A stretch of 64,000 nucleotides of DNA from Beroe ovata (lineage: Eukaryota; Ctenophora; Nuda; Beroida; Beroidae). The stretch covers positions 127,059 through 191,058 of the forward strand of contig CAMPET010000089.1 of NCBI GenBank assembly GCA_946803715.1. The letters run 5' to 3'. The notes beneath the pieces are model-generated. The model was not told the origin of the DNA. It worked only from the letters and a program-made list of their open reading frames with translations, and did no database searches. Position numbers and translations under genes: made by a program. Positions 34,320 through 44,127 of the stretch are shown here, piece after piece. How positions within the stretch are numbered: the first letter of the stretch is position 1; each line of letters begins with the position of its first letter.

Positions 34320-35453
34320 TAGGTACGTGTGTTTGTGTTTGTGTATGTGTTTGCGTTTAGTTAGTGTATTTACTACTTTGGGGTGTATTCTCTCGGGTTA
34401 GTTATTGGATATTTGTATTGCGAGTGGGTGTATACTGTATATTATCCTTTGTATAGTGTTAACAGTTTATACACTATACATATTCATGTACAACAGTATG
34501 GGTATTGAGTATAACTATATGTATTATGAATGGTAGCTATGATTTCATTGCCACTTACGGAGCTGCGAACACATCCAGTGTCCACATGTATTTCTACATC
34601 ACTGTGCATATTATCTGAATTGATTATCATTCAAGTATTTAATTAGGCAATCAATCATTATTTGCGGAGAGTGCTAATTAGGTAATGAGGTTATTTGAAT
34701 CATTCTGGGTGGTGTGCTCATTATGTTGGCGTGTTCCACTGTTCTGCTTCTGGGTTTGGATTTGGGTGTGTCATCTATACTGTCACATGTGACCTTCATC
34801 CATACGGTCGCAATGTGTGACCAATATGTGACCCAGGTAAGCTGTTCGCCCCCTCATCGCTTATTACTATTTCCAGTGAGCTGGGGTATTGCGGACTGGT
34901 GTGTCATGTGTAAGCTAGCTCCTGTCTGCTAGCGGCGGACATCCCCTTCTTGAGGTTGTATGGTAGTATTAGTGTGAACTGGCGGTTTTCTAACCGCTGA
35001 TATAATGTGTCAATTAGTGGTACTGGAACAGTGAAATTTGCGGAATCTGGCTTGAGAAGTGTTTAGCATCGTGACATTGTGAAGGGTATTTGCGATTTGC
35101 TCTGAGATATCACAGCTATAATCACAGACCCATCCCTGATATTGAGTATTGAACATCATAACATTGATACCATTCATATCTTGTAGGTCTATCCTTGTGG
35201 TTTACATTCTTTTTCAAATTGCTTTGTACTTACGTGATATGCGTAATCTTAACTAAAAGTACTAGCAAATTTTTCGTTGATTTTCTATGAAACATTGCCA
35301 CCAAACAGCACTTGCCGTCGATTTCGCGCGCGCGCGTCTTCGTGCGGAAATTGGCGGTCACAGAAGTGCTTGGCTGTCTTACAAATTTTGTTTTTCTTTC
35401 ATCACCATTCAAGTGCCAGGTCATATGCTCTGTGTAACAAACAAACCTCTAGG
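34320..35453. other. Upstream region of the RanBP2 zinc-finger array
   Basis: There is no supported coding exon. A GT-rich microsatellite lies at about 34324-34358. A strong 5' donor-like site, CAG/GTAAGC, lies at 34834-34842 and could end a non-coding first exon spliced to the acceptor just before the FET start at 35454. A GCGCGCGCGC tract occurs at about 35323-35334. Confidence 0.45.
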
Positions 35454-36680
35454 ATGTCAGCTCCTGACTACTACGGTGGCTTTGGGAATAGTCAACAGCA
35501 GAATCCGCCATATGGCGGCCCCCCTGCGCCTCCTGGTGGACCGATGCCACCTGGTATGCCAGCTGCGCCATTTCCCCCTGGTTTCCCAATGCCACCAGGT
35601 ACCTTGCCACCAGGACAGCCTCAGCAGTCTGGTGGTGGTCAGAACCCGATGGGATCAGCACCCAGTCAGCAGTTCGGATCCGCACAGCAACCTAGCTACG
35701 GACAACAGTCGCAACAGTACGGACAGCAACAATACGGGCAGCAACAACAGTCTCAGCAACAGTACGGGCAGCAACAGCAGTCTCAGCAGTATGGTCAACA
35801 GTACAACAAGTCATCGTCTAATAACTACAACCAACAGAGCAGTTATAGCGCCCCACCGCCCAAAAATGAGAACAGAGATGTGATTGAAAATCAAGTGTTC
35901 ATCACAAACCTTGACACGAAGAACGCTCCCTCCGTGGAGGATATCAAGGACAGGTTTGGGAGTATCGGTATTATCAAGATGGATAAGAAAACTCGGACCC
36001 CCAGGATCAAAGTCTGGCCTGAGAAGGGTTGTGCGAGTGTAACGTATGAAGATCCATCTGCTGCCAGCGCTGCTATATCGTGGTTTAGCGGCAAGGAGTT
36101 TGCCGGGTCTAAGATAACGGTTGAGTTGGCCACCAAGTCAGAAGAGTGGAGTGGCGGGAGGAGAGGTGATAGCAGAGGAGGGAGGGGCGGCCGAGGCCGG
36201 GGTGGCGGCGGTAGAGACTTTGGCGGAGACAGGCGAGATGGTGATCGCAGAGAGCGGAGATCACGATCCCGATCGCCGAGGAGAGGCGGTGGCGGCGGCG
36301 GTCAGGGTGACGGGGACTGGATCTGTCCTGACTGTAACAACAACAACTTCGCCCGGCGAACAGAGTGTAACCGCTGCGGTACACCCCGCTCAGGGGGTGG
36401 TGGAGGCGGGGGCGGAGACAGGGATCGTGGTGGTTACGACAGGCGGGACAGACGGGACGACAGGCGCGGCGATGACCGGAGAGGAGATAGACGCGACGAC
36501 AGACGTGATGACCGCAGAGACGACAGACGAGACGACAGGCGGAGTGGATACGGAGGAAGGGGGGATCGAGGCGGGAGAGGCGGGCATCAAGTTCGTGAGG
36601 GAGACTGGCCGTGCAATAAGTGCGGAGCAAACAACTTCGCCAATCGAACTGAGTGTTTCAGGTGTTCTGATCCTAAGTAG
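35454..36680 (+). CDS. FET-family RNA-binding protein (FUS/EWSR1/TAF15-like), intronless
   Basis: 408 aa in one exon. FET proteins bind nascent RNA and couple transcription to splicing. Order: a Gly/Pro then Gln/Tyr/Ser-rich prion-like region (about 1-140, repeated YGQQQ), an RRM (about 145-230; RNP2-like VFITNL, then IGIIKMDKKT and AISWFSGKEFAG, both FET signatures), an RGG/RS region, a first RanBP2 finger (DWICPDCNNNNFARRTECNRC), a long Asp/Arg repeat (DRRDDRRDD), and a second finger (DWPCNKCGANNFANRTECFRC) at the C-terminus. Vertebrate FET proteins have one finger, so the second is extra. An acceptor-like CTCTAG ends one base before the ATG. The gene heads the array of finger genes and is their likely ancestor, because its fingers have the same DW...NFxxR...C-x2-C form. 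Vertebrate FET genes have many introns, so the lack of any here is notable. Confidence 0.92.
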   Translation: MSAPDYYGGFGNSQQQNPPYGGPPAPPGGPMPPGMPAAPFPPGFPMPPGTLPPGQPQQSGGGQNPMGSAPSQQFGSAQQPSYGQQSQQYGQQQYGQQQQSQQQYGQQQQSQQYGQQYNKSSSNNYNQQSSYSAPPPKNENRDVIENQVFITNLDTKNAPSVEDIKDRFGSIGIIKMDKKTRTPRIKVWPEKGCASVTYEDPSAASAAISWFSGKEFAGSKITVELATKSEEWSGGRRGDSRGGRGGRGRGGGGRDFGGDRRDGDRRERRSRSRSPRRGGGGGGQGDGDWICPDCNNNNFARRTECNRCGTPRSGGGGGGGGDRDRGGYDRRDRRDDRRGDDRRGDRRDDRRDDRRDDRRDDRRSGYGGRGDRGGRGGHQVREGDWPCNKCGANNFANRTECFRCSDPK

Positions 36681-37102
36681 AGATGATCACCCCTATGTAT
36701 CTTTATCAAATAGACTCGTTATTTTGTGTGGAGCAGTGTGGGCGAGAACTGATTCTGTGAGAGCCTAATCCCGTCACGATGTACATATCAACATGGTGTG
36801 TGGTCGAGTGTGTGACTAACATAGTCATGGTTATAGTTGTCGTCAATCTCATAATTCAATATGCTCCCACATAGCTTTTCACATACAAATATTACCATTT
36901 GAATCCCCTTCTAAAATTTTACAAAAGTCAATCTTTGCTGTTTGGATTAATTCCTCTACTTCTTCAATGAAATATCCTATTTTAAATCTGTTGTAGAATG
37001 GCGTTGTCTCACATTATATAATGCCACTTTGTTTCTATTTATGTTCAGTATATGCTGTGAATTTAACCAGTCCTCCCTGTAGGTAGTCTGTCTGTCTGTG
37101 GT
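36681..37102. other. Spacer 1 of the zinc-finger array
   Basis: 422 bp, AT-rich, with no reading frame of note and no AATAAA or ATTAAA. It ends in a pyrimidine tract and acceptor (CCTCCCTGTAG, ending 37082), 20 nt before the next ATG. Confidence 0.5.
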
Positions 37103-38917
37103 ATGAGTTCTGATCCTATGAGTCCAGAGCAGGAACCCATTGTAACTGTGGAACAGCCCACTTCCCAGCAGAAGAGGAAACACGGCGAGGTCGCTCTCTC
37201 GGATCAGTGTACATGGAAGTGCATCGATTGTTCGTACAGAAACTTTGCCAGTGCCAACGAGTGTTTCAAGTGCAAGACCTCTCAGGAAGTGCAACTGAAA
37301 CGGAAGAAGGAGAACCCCAACAATTGGGTGTGTCCGGGCTGTAAGAACAGCAACTGGCCGCACCGCACCATCTGTAACCGGTGTAAAGCCGTCAAACCGG
37401 GTGTTGAGAGTCAGGCTCGGAACGGCGCCGGTATGGGCGACCTGGACTGGATGTGTCTCAACTGTGATAACAATAATCGGGCATTCCGTGTCGAGTGTAA
37501 CAAGTGTAAACTCCCCAAATCCGAGGCTATTGACCCTGCCATAGCCCAGTTCAGAACCAACTCTGACTGGTTGTGCATGAGCTGTGGGAACAGCAACTAT
37601 CCGTACCGTATAGCGTGTAACAAGTGCTCCCTCCCCAAGAGGGAGGCTATGACAGCCGCGAGAGTCGTTGATCCTGACTCTACAGAGGAGAAGAGCGAGA
37701 ACTGGCTGTGCTACAACTGTGACAACGTCAACTTGCCTTTCCGAACGGAGTGTAATAAGTGTAAAATCGACAAGAAGGAAGGTACAAACCCCGCAACTGC
37801 GTTCAAGAGATCAAACGTCGATTGGAAATGTTCGGTGTGCTCCAATGTTAACTTTCACTATCGAGTGTTTTGCAACAGCTGTCAGCTCCCAAAGAGTGAG
37901 ATTGGGGAGGAGGTACCGGCACCAACCACAGACCAAGCTCCCTATATGTATAACGAGGGAGGAGTGCCTCTTCCCTCAGAATTGACGGGTGTTCCCACTG
38001 AGCCGATAGAACAGGCAGCAGCCCAGCTGTACAGTCAACACGGGTACACAAAACCTGCTGACACCACCTCCTACACAGTGCTGCATGATCTGGTGAACAA
38101 CAAGTCCGATAACTGGAGTTGTCACAACTGTGATAACCTAAACTACCCGCTCCGTACACACTGTAACAAGTGTAGGATGAGCAAAGCTGAGGCCATCGCT
38201 CCTGAGACACGGGCAGGCCGGCTCAGCGTGGGAGATGCGCAGTGGCACTGTAACGAGTGCTCGAACCAGAACTACCACTTCCGATTGGAGTGTAACAAGT
38301 GCAAGGGACCACGCCCCGCCCGCCCAGTCCAGCCCAACAACGGTTACTACAACAGTGCAGGGGTGGGCTCTGACTACGGGTATGGGTATGGAGACTCTCA
38401 TTACGGATCAGGCTTCCCCATTCAGTCGTACAACTCCCAGCCGCTCTCCCATAGTCAGCAACAATCAGACGATCCGGAGAATGACTGGGTCTGTAATCAG
38501 TGCCACAATGTGAACTGGCCAAAGAGATCTAAGTGTAACAAGTGTGGGCTTGATAAGAGCGTTGCCATGGCACCTGGCCAATCAGGCTCTCAACATTCCT
38601 TCGACTCAGGACACGAACCAGCGTCTAACTGGGTATGCCCCGAGTGTCAGAATGTAAACTGGCCCAAACGTCTCAAGTGTAACAAGTGTGGCGTTGACAG
38701 GAATGGGGCTCCCTCTGTCGGCAGTTCCGGCGCAAGTACTACAAACTGGGTGTGCAATGACTGTCTCAACGTCAACTGGCCTCATCGGGTCAAGTGTAAC
38801 AAGTGTCAGGTCGACAAGCCGACAACCTTCGATAATTGGGCTTGTACCAAGTGCAACCATGTCAACTATTCGTTTGCAACGGAGTGTAGTAGTTGTAACA
38901 CTGCTAAAGAGGGCTGA
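37103..38917 (+). CDS. Twelve-finger RanBP2-type zinc-finger protein
   Basis: 604 aa, intronless. Twelve RanBP2-type fingers of the form W-x-C-x2-C-x3-N-x6-C-x2-C spread from about residue 33 to the C-terminus. Examples are NWVCPGCKNSNWPHRTICNRC, DWMCLNCDNNNRAFRVECNKC and NWVCPECQNVNWPKRLKCNKC. Most second knuckles read CNKC. The fingers fall into an N-terminal tandem (1-6) and a C-terminal set (7-12), with a Gly/Tyr-rich low-complexity insert after finger 8. Many carry W or Y where RNA-binding ZRANB2 fingers have F, and keep the central N and an R. Guanine-rich single-stranded RNA binding is plausible but inferred. A Pro/Gln-rich leader of about 30 residues precedes finger 1. No orthologue is recognised. 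Human RanBP2, itself finger-rich, has about eight. Confidence 0.85.
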   Translation: MSSDPMSPEQEPIVTVEQPTSQQKRKHGEVALSDQCTWKCIDCSYRNFASANECFKCKTSQEVQLKRKKENPNNWVCPGCKNSNWPHRTICNRCKAVKPGVESQARNGAGMGDLDWMCLNCDNNNRAFRVECNKCKLPKSEAIDPAIAQFRTNSDWLCMSCGNSNYPYRIACNKCSLPKREAMTAARVVDPDSTEEKSENWLCYNCDNVNLPFRTECNKCKIDKKEGTNPATAFKRSNVDWKCSVCSNVNFHYRVFCNSCQLPKSEIGEEVPAPTTDQAPYMYNEGGVPLPSELTGVPTEPIEQAAAQLYSQHGYTKPADTTSYTVLHDLVNNKSDNWSCHNCDNLNYPLRTHCNKCRMSKAEAIAPETRAGRLSVGDAQWHCNECSNQNYHFRLECNKCKGPRPARPVQPNNGYYNSAGVGSDYGYGYGDSHYGSGFPIQSYNSQPLSHSQQQSDDPENDWVCNQCHNVNWPKRSKCNKCGLDKSVAMAPGQSGSQHSFDSGHEPASNWVCPECQNVNWPKRLKCNKCGVDRNGAPSVGSSGASTTNWVCNDCLNVNWPHRVKCNKCQVDKPTTFDNWACTKCNHVNYSFATECSSCNTAKEG

Positions 38918-39448
38918 AGAGAGTCTGTACTTTATATATCTCTTCATTTTATCAACAAGTGGTGCGCTCCCGATCCCTAACCTCACTTATTATGCTGGAA
39001 ATTTCCCTCAGAGCCTCACCCCTACAGCGTTGGATTTGAAATATAACACTGTTTTGGACGTTTTCTTTGCTTCCGAGTATATTTTTAACTTTGTTTGGAC
39101 CATGAGTTAGTTGTGGTGGAAGTGGAAACACTTTTCTGTGTGTTGTTGGTTGCCGCCAAATGAGACATCTCTCCGGCATTCTTCTCGCTACCAAGCCCTC
39201 AGAACCATGATCCATGGTGTTCTGTTGTATTCTGTGGGTGGGCCGCCTGTACGTGGGAGTTAAATGTTCGTGGAAAAGAGCGGTGACCTGTAACGTGGCC
39301 TCCTCAACCGATCTGTAACGTGGTGTAAGGTGGCCTCCTCAACCGATCTGTAACGTGGTGTAACGTGGCCCCTTCGACCTCCTGTGTCCGTATCTGTAGT
39401 GACGTGTCAGTGTGTCAGTGGGTAACAAACAACAACTTAGGTCTCAGG
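38918..39448. other. Spacer 2 of the zinc-finger array
   Basis: 531 bp without AATAAA. It contains an imperfect tandem repeat of about 25-35 bp (core CTGTAACGTGG and CCTCCTCAACCGAT) at about 39287-39372. It ends with a GTCTCAG acceptor-like site at 39441-39447, one base before the next ATG. Confidence 0.5.
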
Positions 39449-40036
39449 ATGAGTGGTCGATATAATGACAATGACCGCGGTGGACGGTACCAGTCTCGAC
39501 GGGATGACAGGGGATATGGTGATGACAAGGGGTACGGTGGCGGTGGAGGTGGAAGGGTCAGTGAGATGAGAGCGGGCGATTGGAACTGTGAGGATTGTGG
39601 GTTCCACAACTACGCCAGCAGGTCCGAGTGTTACAAGTGTCGTGTTGGCAAGGGAAGTGGTGGAGGAGGAGGCGGTGGTGGAGGAGGCAGGAGACGATCT
39701 CGATCCAGATCTCCACCGAGACGCAGTGGAAATTACCAATCTCGGGGATCGCCGCCTCGCGGATACGGTGGCGCGTACAAGAACGACCGAGGCGATAACT
39801 GGGACTGTGACGGTTGTGGGTTCAGTAACTTTGCAAAGCGGGTCGAGTGTTTGAAATGTCAGGAGCCCCGCAAAGACGGGGGTGGTGGTGGAGGAGGCGG
39901 GGCTGGTGGCGGAGGCGGCTATGGAGGGGGTGGCTATGAAAAGCGGCAGAGACCTGATGATTGGAACTGTAAGGACTGCAATTTCAGCAACTTTGCTAGT
40001 CGCGTAGAGTGTTACAAGTGTCATACCCCTAAGTAG
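39449..40036 (+). CDS. Three-finger RanBP2-type RGG/SR protein
   Basis: 195 aa, intronless. A charged, Tyr/Gly/Arg-rich N-terminus is followed by finger 1 (DWNCEDCGFHNYASRSECYKC). Next come a Gly run, an SR segment (RRRSRSRSPPRR), finger 2 (NWDCDGCGFSNFAKRVECLKC), another Gly run, and finger 3 at the C-terminus (DWNCKDCNFSNFASRVECYKC). Fingers 2 and 3 keep the N-F-x-x-R pattern used for RNA contact in ZRANB2. The Gly/Arg and SR tracts suggest a splicing or hnRNP-type nuclear role (inference). The long frames on the minus strand opposite are artefacts of the GC-rich Gly/Arg codons. Confidence 0.85.
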   Translation: MSGRYNDNDRGGRYQSRRDDRGYGDDKGYGGGGGGRVSEMRAGDWNCEDCGFHNYASRSECYKCRVGKGSGGGGGGGGGGRRRSRSRSPPRRSGNYQSRGSPPRGYGGAYKNDRGDNWDCDGCGFSNFAKRVECLKCQEPRKDGGGGGGGGAGGGGGYGGGGYEKRQRPDDWNCKDCNFSNFASRVECYKCHTPK

Positions 40037-40458
40037 TACGTTGGACTTGGCTAAGCGCTGACCTGTGTTATTGTCGGTGGAATATTGTTATTCTAACACG
40101 CATTTGTGTGCTGGACCATCGTCATGTTTATTGACGGTTATACCCTCTTTTATCATTCAAGGAAGCATGATCGCGGCGAACTTTCGTGCGTTGTGGCTTT
40201 CAGCTGCTGACTCATCCTTTCCCTTTTATCACCTCAATATCTTATCATATTTTAAATTTTAATGTTGAACTTGTGTATTTTGATCGTGGATTGATTGTTA
40301 TCAATAATTGTCATTGACATGATATCATACTACAATGTTACAGCATTTTCTCCATTTCCTTGCGTGTGTCCGGTTATTTTAGGTATTGAAATGATACTGC
40401 AGTACTGTATAGTTTCAATCCATTTCCACTTGCTGATATCTCAATGTTCAGTGTAGGA
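40037..40458. other. Spacer 3 of the zinc-finger array
   Basis: 422 bp, T-rich, with no AATAAA. It ends in TTCAGTGTAG (acceptor-like, ending 40456), 2 nt before the ATG. The last roughly 17 bp are shared with the spacer before the duplicate gene at 41824. Confidence 0.5.
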
Positions 40459-41094
40459 ATGGGTGACAGGCGACCTGGCGACTGGGTCTGCACGGTGGAC
40501 GGCTGTGACACCAACAACTTTGCGCGGCGTGACCAGTGTTACACGTGCAAATCCTCTAAAGGTGACTCTGTGGGCGGTGGCGATGGCGGTGGCTATGGAA
40601 ACGGTGGCGGCGGTTATGGCGGAGGAGGTGGTGGCTATCGTGGCGGCAGAGGACGGGGTGGCTACAACGGTGGTGGCGGATATGGTGGTTCCTATGACGA
40701 CGGGTACAGGTCTCGACAGCCACGGAACAGGTCCCGGTCTCCGCCCAGGCGGTATGGCGGTGGCGGTGGCGGTTATGGAGGCGGTGGAGGAGATGTGAGG
40801 GAGGGTGACTGGGAGTGTTACGATTGTGGTTACAACAACTTCAGTCGGAGAACCACGTGTAACTCGTGTAACGCTCCCAAGCAGGACGATGACGGCGATT
40901 ACGGGCGAGGCGGTGGCGGCGGTTACGGGCGGGGTGATGGCGGCTATGGGCGGGGCGGCGGCGGTGGCCGAGGCGGATACGGGCGAGACACTGACAAGAG
41001 GCCGGGAGACTGGGATTGCGGGAGCTGTGGGGCACACAATTTCGCCAGACGTACTCAGTGTTTCAAATGTGATGAGCCCGGTGGTAGCCAGTAG
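40459..41094 (+). CDS. Three-finger RanBP2-type glycine-rich protein, copy 1
   Basis: 211 aa from MGDRRPGDW; an ATG five codons upstream (40444) lies before the probable splice acceptor. Finger 1 has the wider C-x4-C first knuckle (WVCTVDGCDTNNFARRDQC) known from ZRANB2. Fingers 2 (DWECYDCGYNNFSRRTTCNSC) and 3 (DWDCGSCGAHNFARRTQCFKC) have C-x2-C. Long Gly/Tyr/Arg stretches (GGGGYGG, GRGGYN) separate the fingers, and a short SR patch (RSRSPPRR) follows the first. All three keep D-W, N-F and the R-R pair that bind GGU-type RNA in ZRANB2, so RNA binding is a good inference. It is nearly identical to the gene at 41824-42459. Confidence 0.85.
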   Translation: MGDRRPGDWVCTVDGCDTNNFARRDQCYTCKSSKGDSVGGGDGGGYGNGGGGYGGGGGGYRGGRGRGGYNGGGGYGGSYDDGYRSRQPRNRSRSPPRRYGGGGGGYGGGGGDVREGDWECYDCGYNNFSRRTTCNSCNAPKQDDDGDYGRGGGGGYGRGDGGYGRGGGGGRGGYGRDTDKRPGDWDCGSCGAHNFARRTQCFKCDEPGGSQ

Positions 41095-41823
41095 GAACAC
41101 TAAGTTATTTTCTCCATGTTTTTTATACTGTCAGTTTTTAACCTAGCGTCTCACTTCCTACATTCATTAGATTGTTATCAAAGATATTTGTTTATCAAAT
41201 GTATAGTATTTATCTTTAACTTGATATTTTTATCACTTACTAACCCAGCCTTAACATGTCTTCCCACGTATCTTCTGCCTGAACAAAGTGATCTCTGTTG
41301 TCATAGCATCCGTGAACTCCACACTTCACGGCTACTATAGAATCTATGGATATGAAATATAGATATGATTGTCGTAATGTATTGAAGTCCACCGAATTCC
41401 GTAATCAGGGCTGGTAGAGTTTGTTATACAGGTTGTACTATAGTCGAGGTCTGAATATCGAGGTTTTGAATTGGAATCAGTGATAATGGTGGTGTGAGAG
41501 AAGTGTAAGGCGAGGTGGCATGGTTGGAAAATGGGGGAGGATGGTAAATGGGGGGACGGTATGGGGAATGGACATCGGATTTGGACGGCTTGAATGTTGG
41601 ACGACAGACGTGTTAGGCGGCATCATGTGGATTGTGGGGTGGCACAATGGTTGGAGAAAAGTGGCGTAGGCCAGGTATTATATAAGGTTAGGTGGGTTGC
41701 TAACTTGTGGTGGTGATGGCTATATTGGGGTGGCAGTGGAAAATGTGTGGCTTCAATCATTGGACAGTGTATCATGATTAAGTGGCACACAAACATAAAA
41801 TTTTCTCAATGTTCAGTGTAGGA
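41095..41823. other. Spacer 4 of the zinc-finger array
   Basis: 729 bp between the two near-identical genes, T-rich then GT-rich, with no frame of note and no AATAAA. The two gene copies share only about 7 bp after their stop codons before the sequences become unrelated. Confidence 0.5.
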
Positions 41824-42459
41824 ATGGGTGACAGGCGACCTGGCGACTGGGTCTGCACGGTGGACGGCTGTGACACCAACAACTTTGCGCGGCGTGACCA
41901 GTGTTACACGTGCAAATCCTCTAAAGGTGACTCTGTGGGCGGTGGCGATGGCGGTGGCTATGGAAACGGTGGCGGCGGTTACGGGGGAGGAGGTGGTGGC
42001 TATCGTGGCGGCAGAGGACGGGGTGGCTACAACGGTGGTGGCGGATATGGTGGTTCCTATGACGACGGGTACAGGTCTCGACAGCCACGGAACAGGTCCC
42101 GGTCTCCGCCCAGGCGGTATGGCGGTGGCGGTGGCGGTTATGGAGGCGGTGGAGGAGATGTGAGGGAGGGTGACTGGGAGTGTTACGATTGTGGTTACAA
42201 CAACTTCAGTCGGAGAACCACGTGTAACTCGTGCAACGCTCCCAAGCAGGACGATGACGGCGATTACGGGCGAGGCGGTGGCGGCGGTTACGGGCGGGGT
42301 GATGGCGGCTATGGGCGGGGCGGCGGCGGTGGCCGAGGCGGATACGGGCGAGACACTGACAAGAGGCCGGGAGACTGGGATTGTGGGAGCTGTGGGGCGC
42401 ACAATTTCGCCAGACGTACTCAGTGTTTCAAATGTGATGAGCCCGGTGGTAGCCAGTAG
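41824..42459 (+). CDS. Three-finger RanBP2-type glycine-rich protein, copy 2
   Basis: 211 aa. The domain order is identical to copy 1: C-x4-C finger, Gly/Arg stretch, finger 2, Gly stretch, finger 3, ending EPGGSQ. I see only about five to six nucleotide differences over 636 bp. Nearly all are synonymous, the exception being one Ala/Gly-type change hidden by frame in a Gly run, which needs checking. The similarity starts about 17 bp before the ATG and stops about 7 bp after the stop codon, while the flanks are unrelated. The same TTCAGTGTAG acceptor-like site precedes the start. Confidence 0.85.
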   Translation: MGDRRPGDWVCTVDGCDTNNFARRDQCYTCKSSKGDSVGGGDGGGYGNGGGGYGGGGGGYRGGRGRGGYNGGGGYGGSYDDGYRSRQPRNRSRSPPRRYGGGGGGYGGGGGDVREGDWECYDCGYNNFSRRTTCNSCNAPKQDDDGDYGRGGGGGYGRGDGGYGRGGGGGRGGYGRDTDKRPGDWDCGSCGAHNFARRTQCFKCDEPGGSQ

Positions 42460-43037
42460 GAACTCTGCATATCCGTGGCTGTAGCATGTGACACATGGTA
42501 TTTTGTGGCAGCTGAAGTGTTTTCTATGTCAGAGCATCGAGACTGTCTCCTTCACTCAAAACGATAGCATTTTGTATTTGCAACAAACATTTTAAATCTT
42601 ATTATGATACTCCTTGAGTCATTGTTTCAAGTATGATCTATACTCTATGCTTCTATGAGACGTCAATGTTTCAACTGCTTACTTTTTTATGAGCCTTTCC
42701 ATTGCCCCAAATACCATTCGCTGTGAGTGTCGCTTGGAATTTTAGGAATGTTTTGTCCGAAATTTCGTGGACTCTATCTACGGGTGATACACAGCGATTG
42801 GGATGGCACTGAAAGTGGCAGTGAAGTGTGTTGGGGTGAATGAGGACCGGTTCTGGTGTTGCTGATTATGCGATTGTTCAACTGTCAGGACTGATTAGCA
42901 ACCCATTAGCAACATCATGATCTGTTAGGCTATTCAGAGAGGGTGGGGTCAACAGGGGCGTGCGCATATCCGGCGTGTATTTGGAGTGGTGTAATCGGCT
43001 CGGTGGTGGTGGGGAACTAATCACACTCCCTGATAGG
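42460..43037. other. Spacer 5 of the zinc-finger array
   Basis: 578 bp, AT-rich at first, with no AATAAA. It ends in CACTCCCTGATAG (acceptor-like, ending 43036), one base before the next ATG. A frame is open from 42960, but the stretch before 43038 has intron-like composition. Confidence 0.5.
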
Positions 43038-43568
43038 ATGAGTAGACGGGGTGGCGATGACTGGTTCCAGGAGGGCGGCTCCAGCACATCCCGCCGCCCA
43101 CGGCGTGATAGTCTGACCGGACCTCGTGAATTTCGCCAGGAGTACCGCCCTGGAGATTGGGATTGTGACCGGTGCAAAGCTCACAACTTCTCTCGGCGTG
43201 ATGTGTGCTTCAAATGCGACGCACGCCGCTCCGACGGTAACCGGAGGAGTCGTTCCCGTTCCCGGTCTCGTTCCCGGTCGAGATCACGATCACGATCACC
43301 ACGACGGCGACGATCCCCCGTTTACCGGGATTACAGAGAAAAACCCGCGTACAGGAACGGGTACACGCACAAGGAGGGGGATTGGCAGTGTCAGTGCGGG
43401 TTTGACAACTTTGCCCGCCGGGATCGATGCTTCAAGTGCGGGAGTTCCAAGTCGAGGGACTCGAGGGGACCACCCACCCGTCGAGAGGGGGACTGGTTCT
43501 GTAGGGGCTGCGAGAAGGACAACTTCGCGTGGCGTACCGAGTGCTTCAGTTGTGGAGAACGAAAATGA
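43038..43568 (+). CDS. Three-finger RanBP2-type SR protein
   Basis: 176 aa from MSRRGGDDW. Finger 1 is DWDCDRCKAHNFSRRDVCFKC. It is followed by a long RS dipeptide tract (about ten RS repeats, GC-poor CGA/TCA codons alternating), then finger 2 (DWQCQCGFDNFARRDRCFKC), whose first knuckle is C-x-C instead of C-x2-C, and finger 3 (DWFCRGCEKDNFAWRTECFSC). The layout (fingers plus RS domain) parallels ZRANB2, a splicing factor, though ZRANB2 has two fingers before its RS tail. The SR tract predicts nuclear speckle association (inference). The short first knuckle would distort or lose zinc binding in finger 2. Confidence 0.83.
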   Translation: MSRRGGDDWFQEGGSSTSRRPRRDSLTGPREFRQEYRPGDWDCDRCKAHNFSRRDVCFKCDARRSDGNRRSRSRSRSRSRSRSRSRSPRRRRSPVYRDYREKPAYRNGYTHKEGDWQCQCGFDNFARRDRCFKCGSSKSRDSRGPPTRREGDWFCRGCEKDNFAWRTECFSCGERK

Positions 43569-44127
43569 GAGGTGTAGTTTGGATAATATGTTCCCTGTGC
43601 TTTTGTCAATCTCCCCCTTTTTCTCACATTAGTTGTAAGTTTTGATGGTTTTAGTTGTTATTGTTTTGGGTTACATTGATTCTAAAACAGCTGATTTTGA
43701 GATACATTTACGACATCCGGACATCAGCCGGAAATTGAGATGATAGCAGCTCCGAATTTTAATCGTTGGAATTTGTTTTAACACTTTTATGCAGATAACA
43801 GATAAATGGTGATATCGTTTCAACCCTTGTAACATGTGCAATATTAGAGTTCCGATGTCTCCTGTCCTTTTTAAAACATGCTATCAGTATCAGATGAAAA
43901 GTATGAAGTTTTTGCTGCTCATGGTTGATATTTAAATAGTTAGACATGGTTGGCTTACATAATGACGTTCGATCTTAACCCTAGATGATATTGAAATTTA
44001 ATTGCCAGACAACCTAGCTTTTGGATAATCTCAATTTACATTTTACAATGTTTAAGTATGGTTCTGTCGATTGAGAATTGAGATATTTGACCCTATTTCC
44101 TCAGGCTAGGAAGGTAAAGGTAGTCCA
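43569..44127. other. Spacer 6 of the zinc-finger array
   Basis: 559 bp, AT-rich, with no AATAAA. It ends with CCCTATTTCCTCAG (the strongest acceptor of the array, ending 44104), 23 nt before the ATG of the next gene. Confidence 0.5.

Noticed and set aside
34714-34932. 72-codon frame upstream of the FET gene
   Set aside because: No recognisable sequence. A donor-like site lies inside it, so at most it overlaps a non-coding first exon.
39437-42402. Long minus-strand frames of about 195-220 codons opposite the glycine-rich finger genes
   Set aside because: They are by-products of GGN/CGN-rich codons on the plus strand. The plus-strand frames carry clear zinc fingers.
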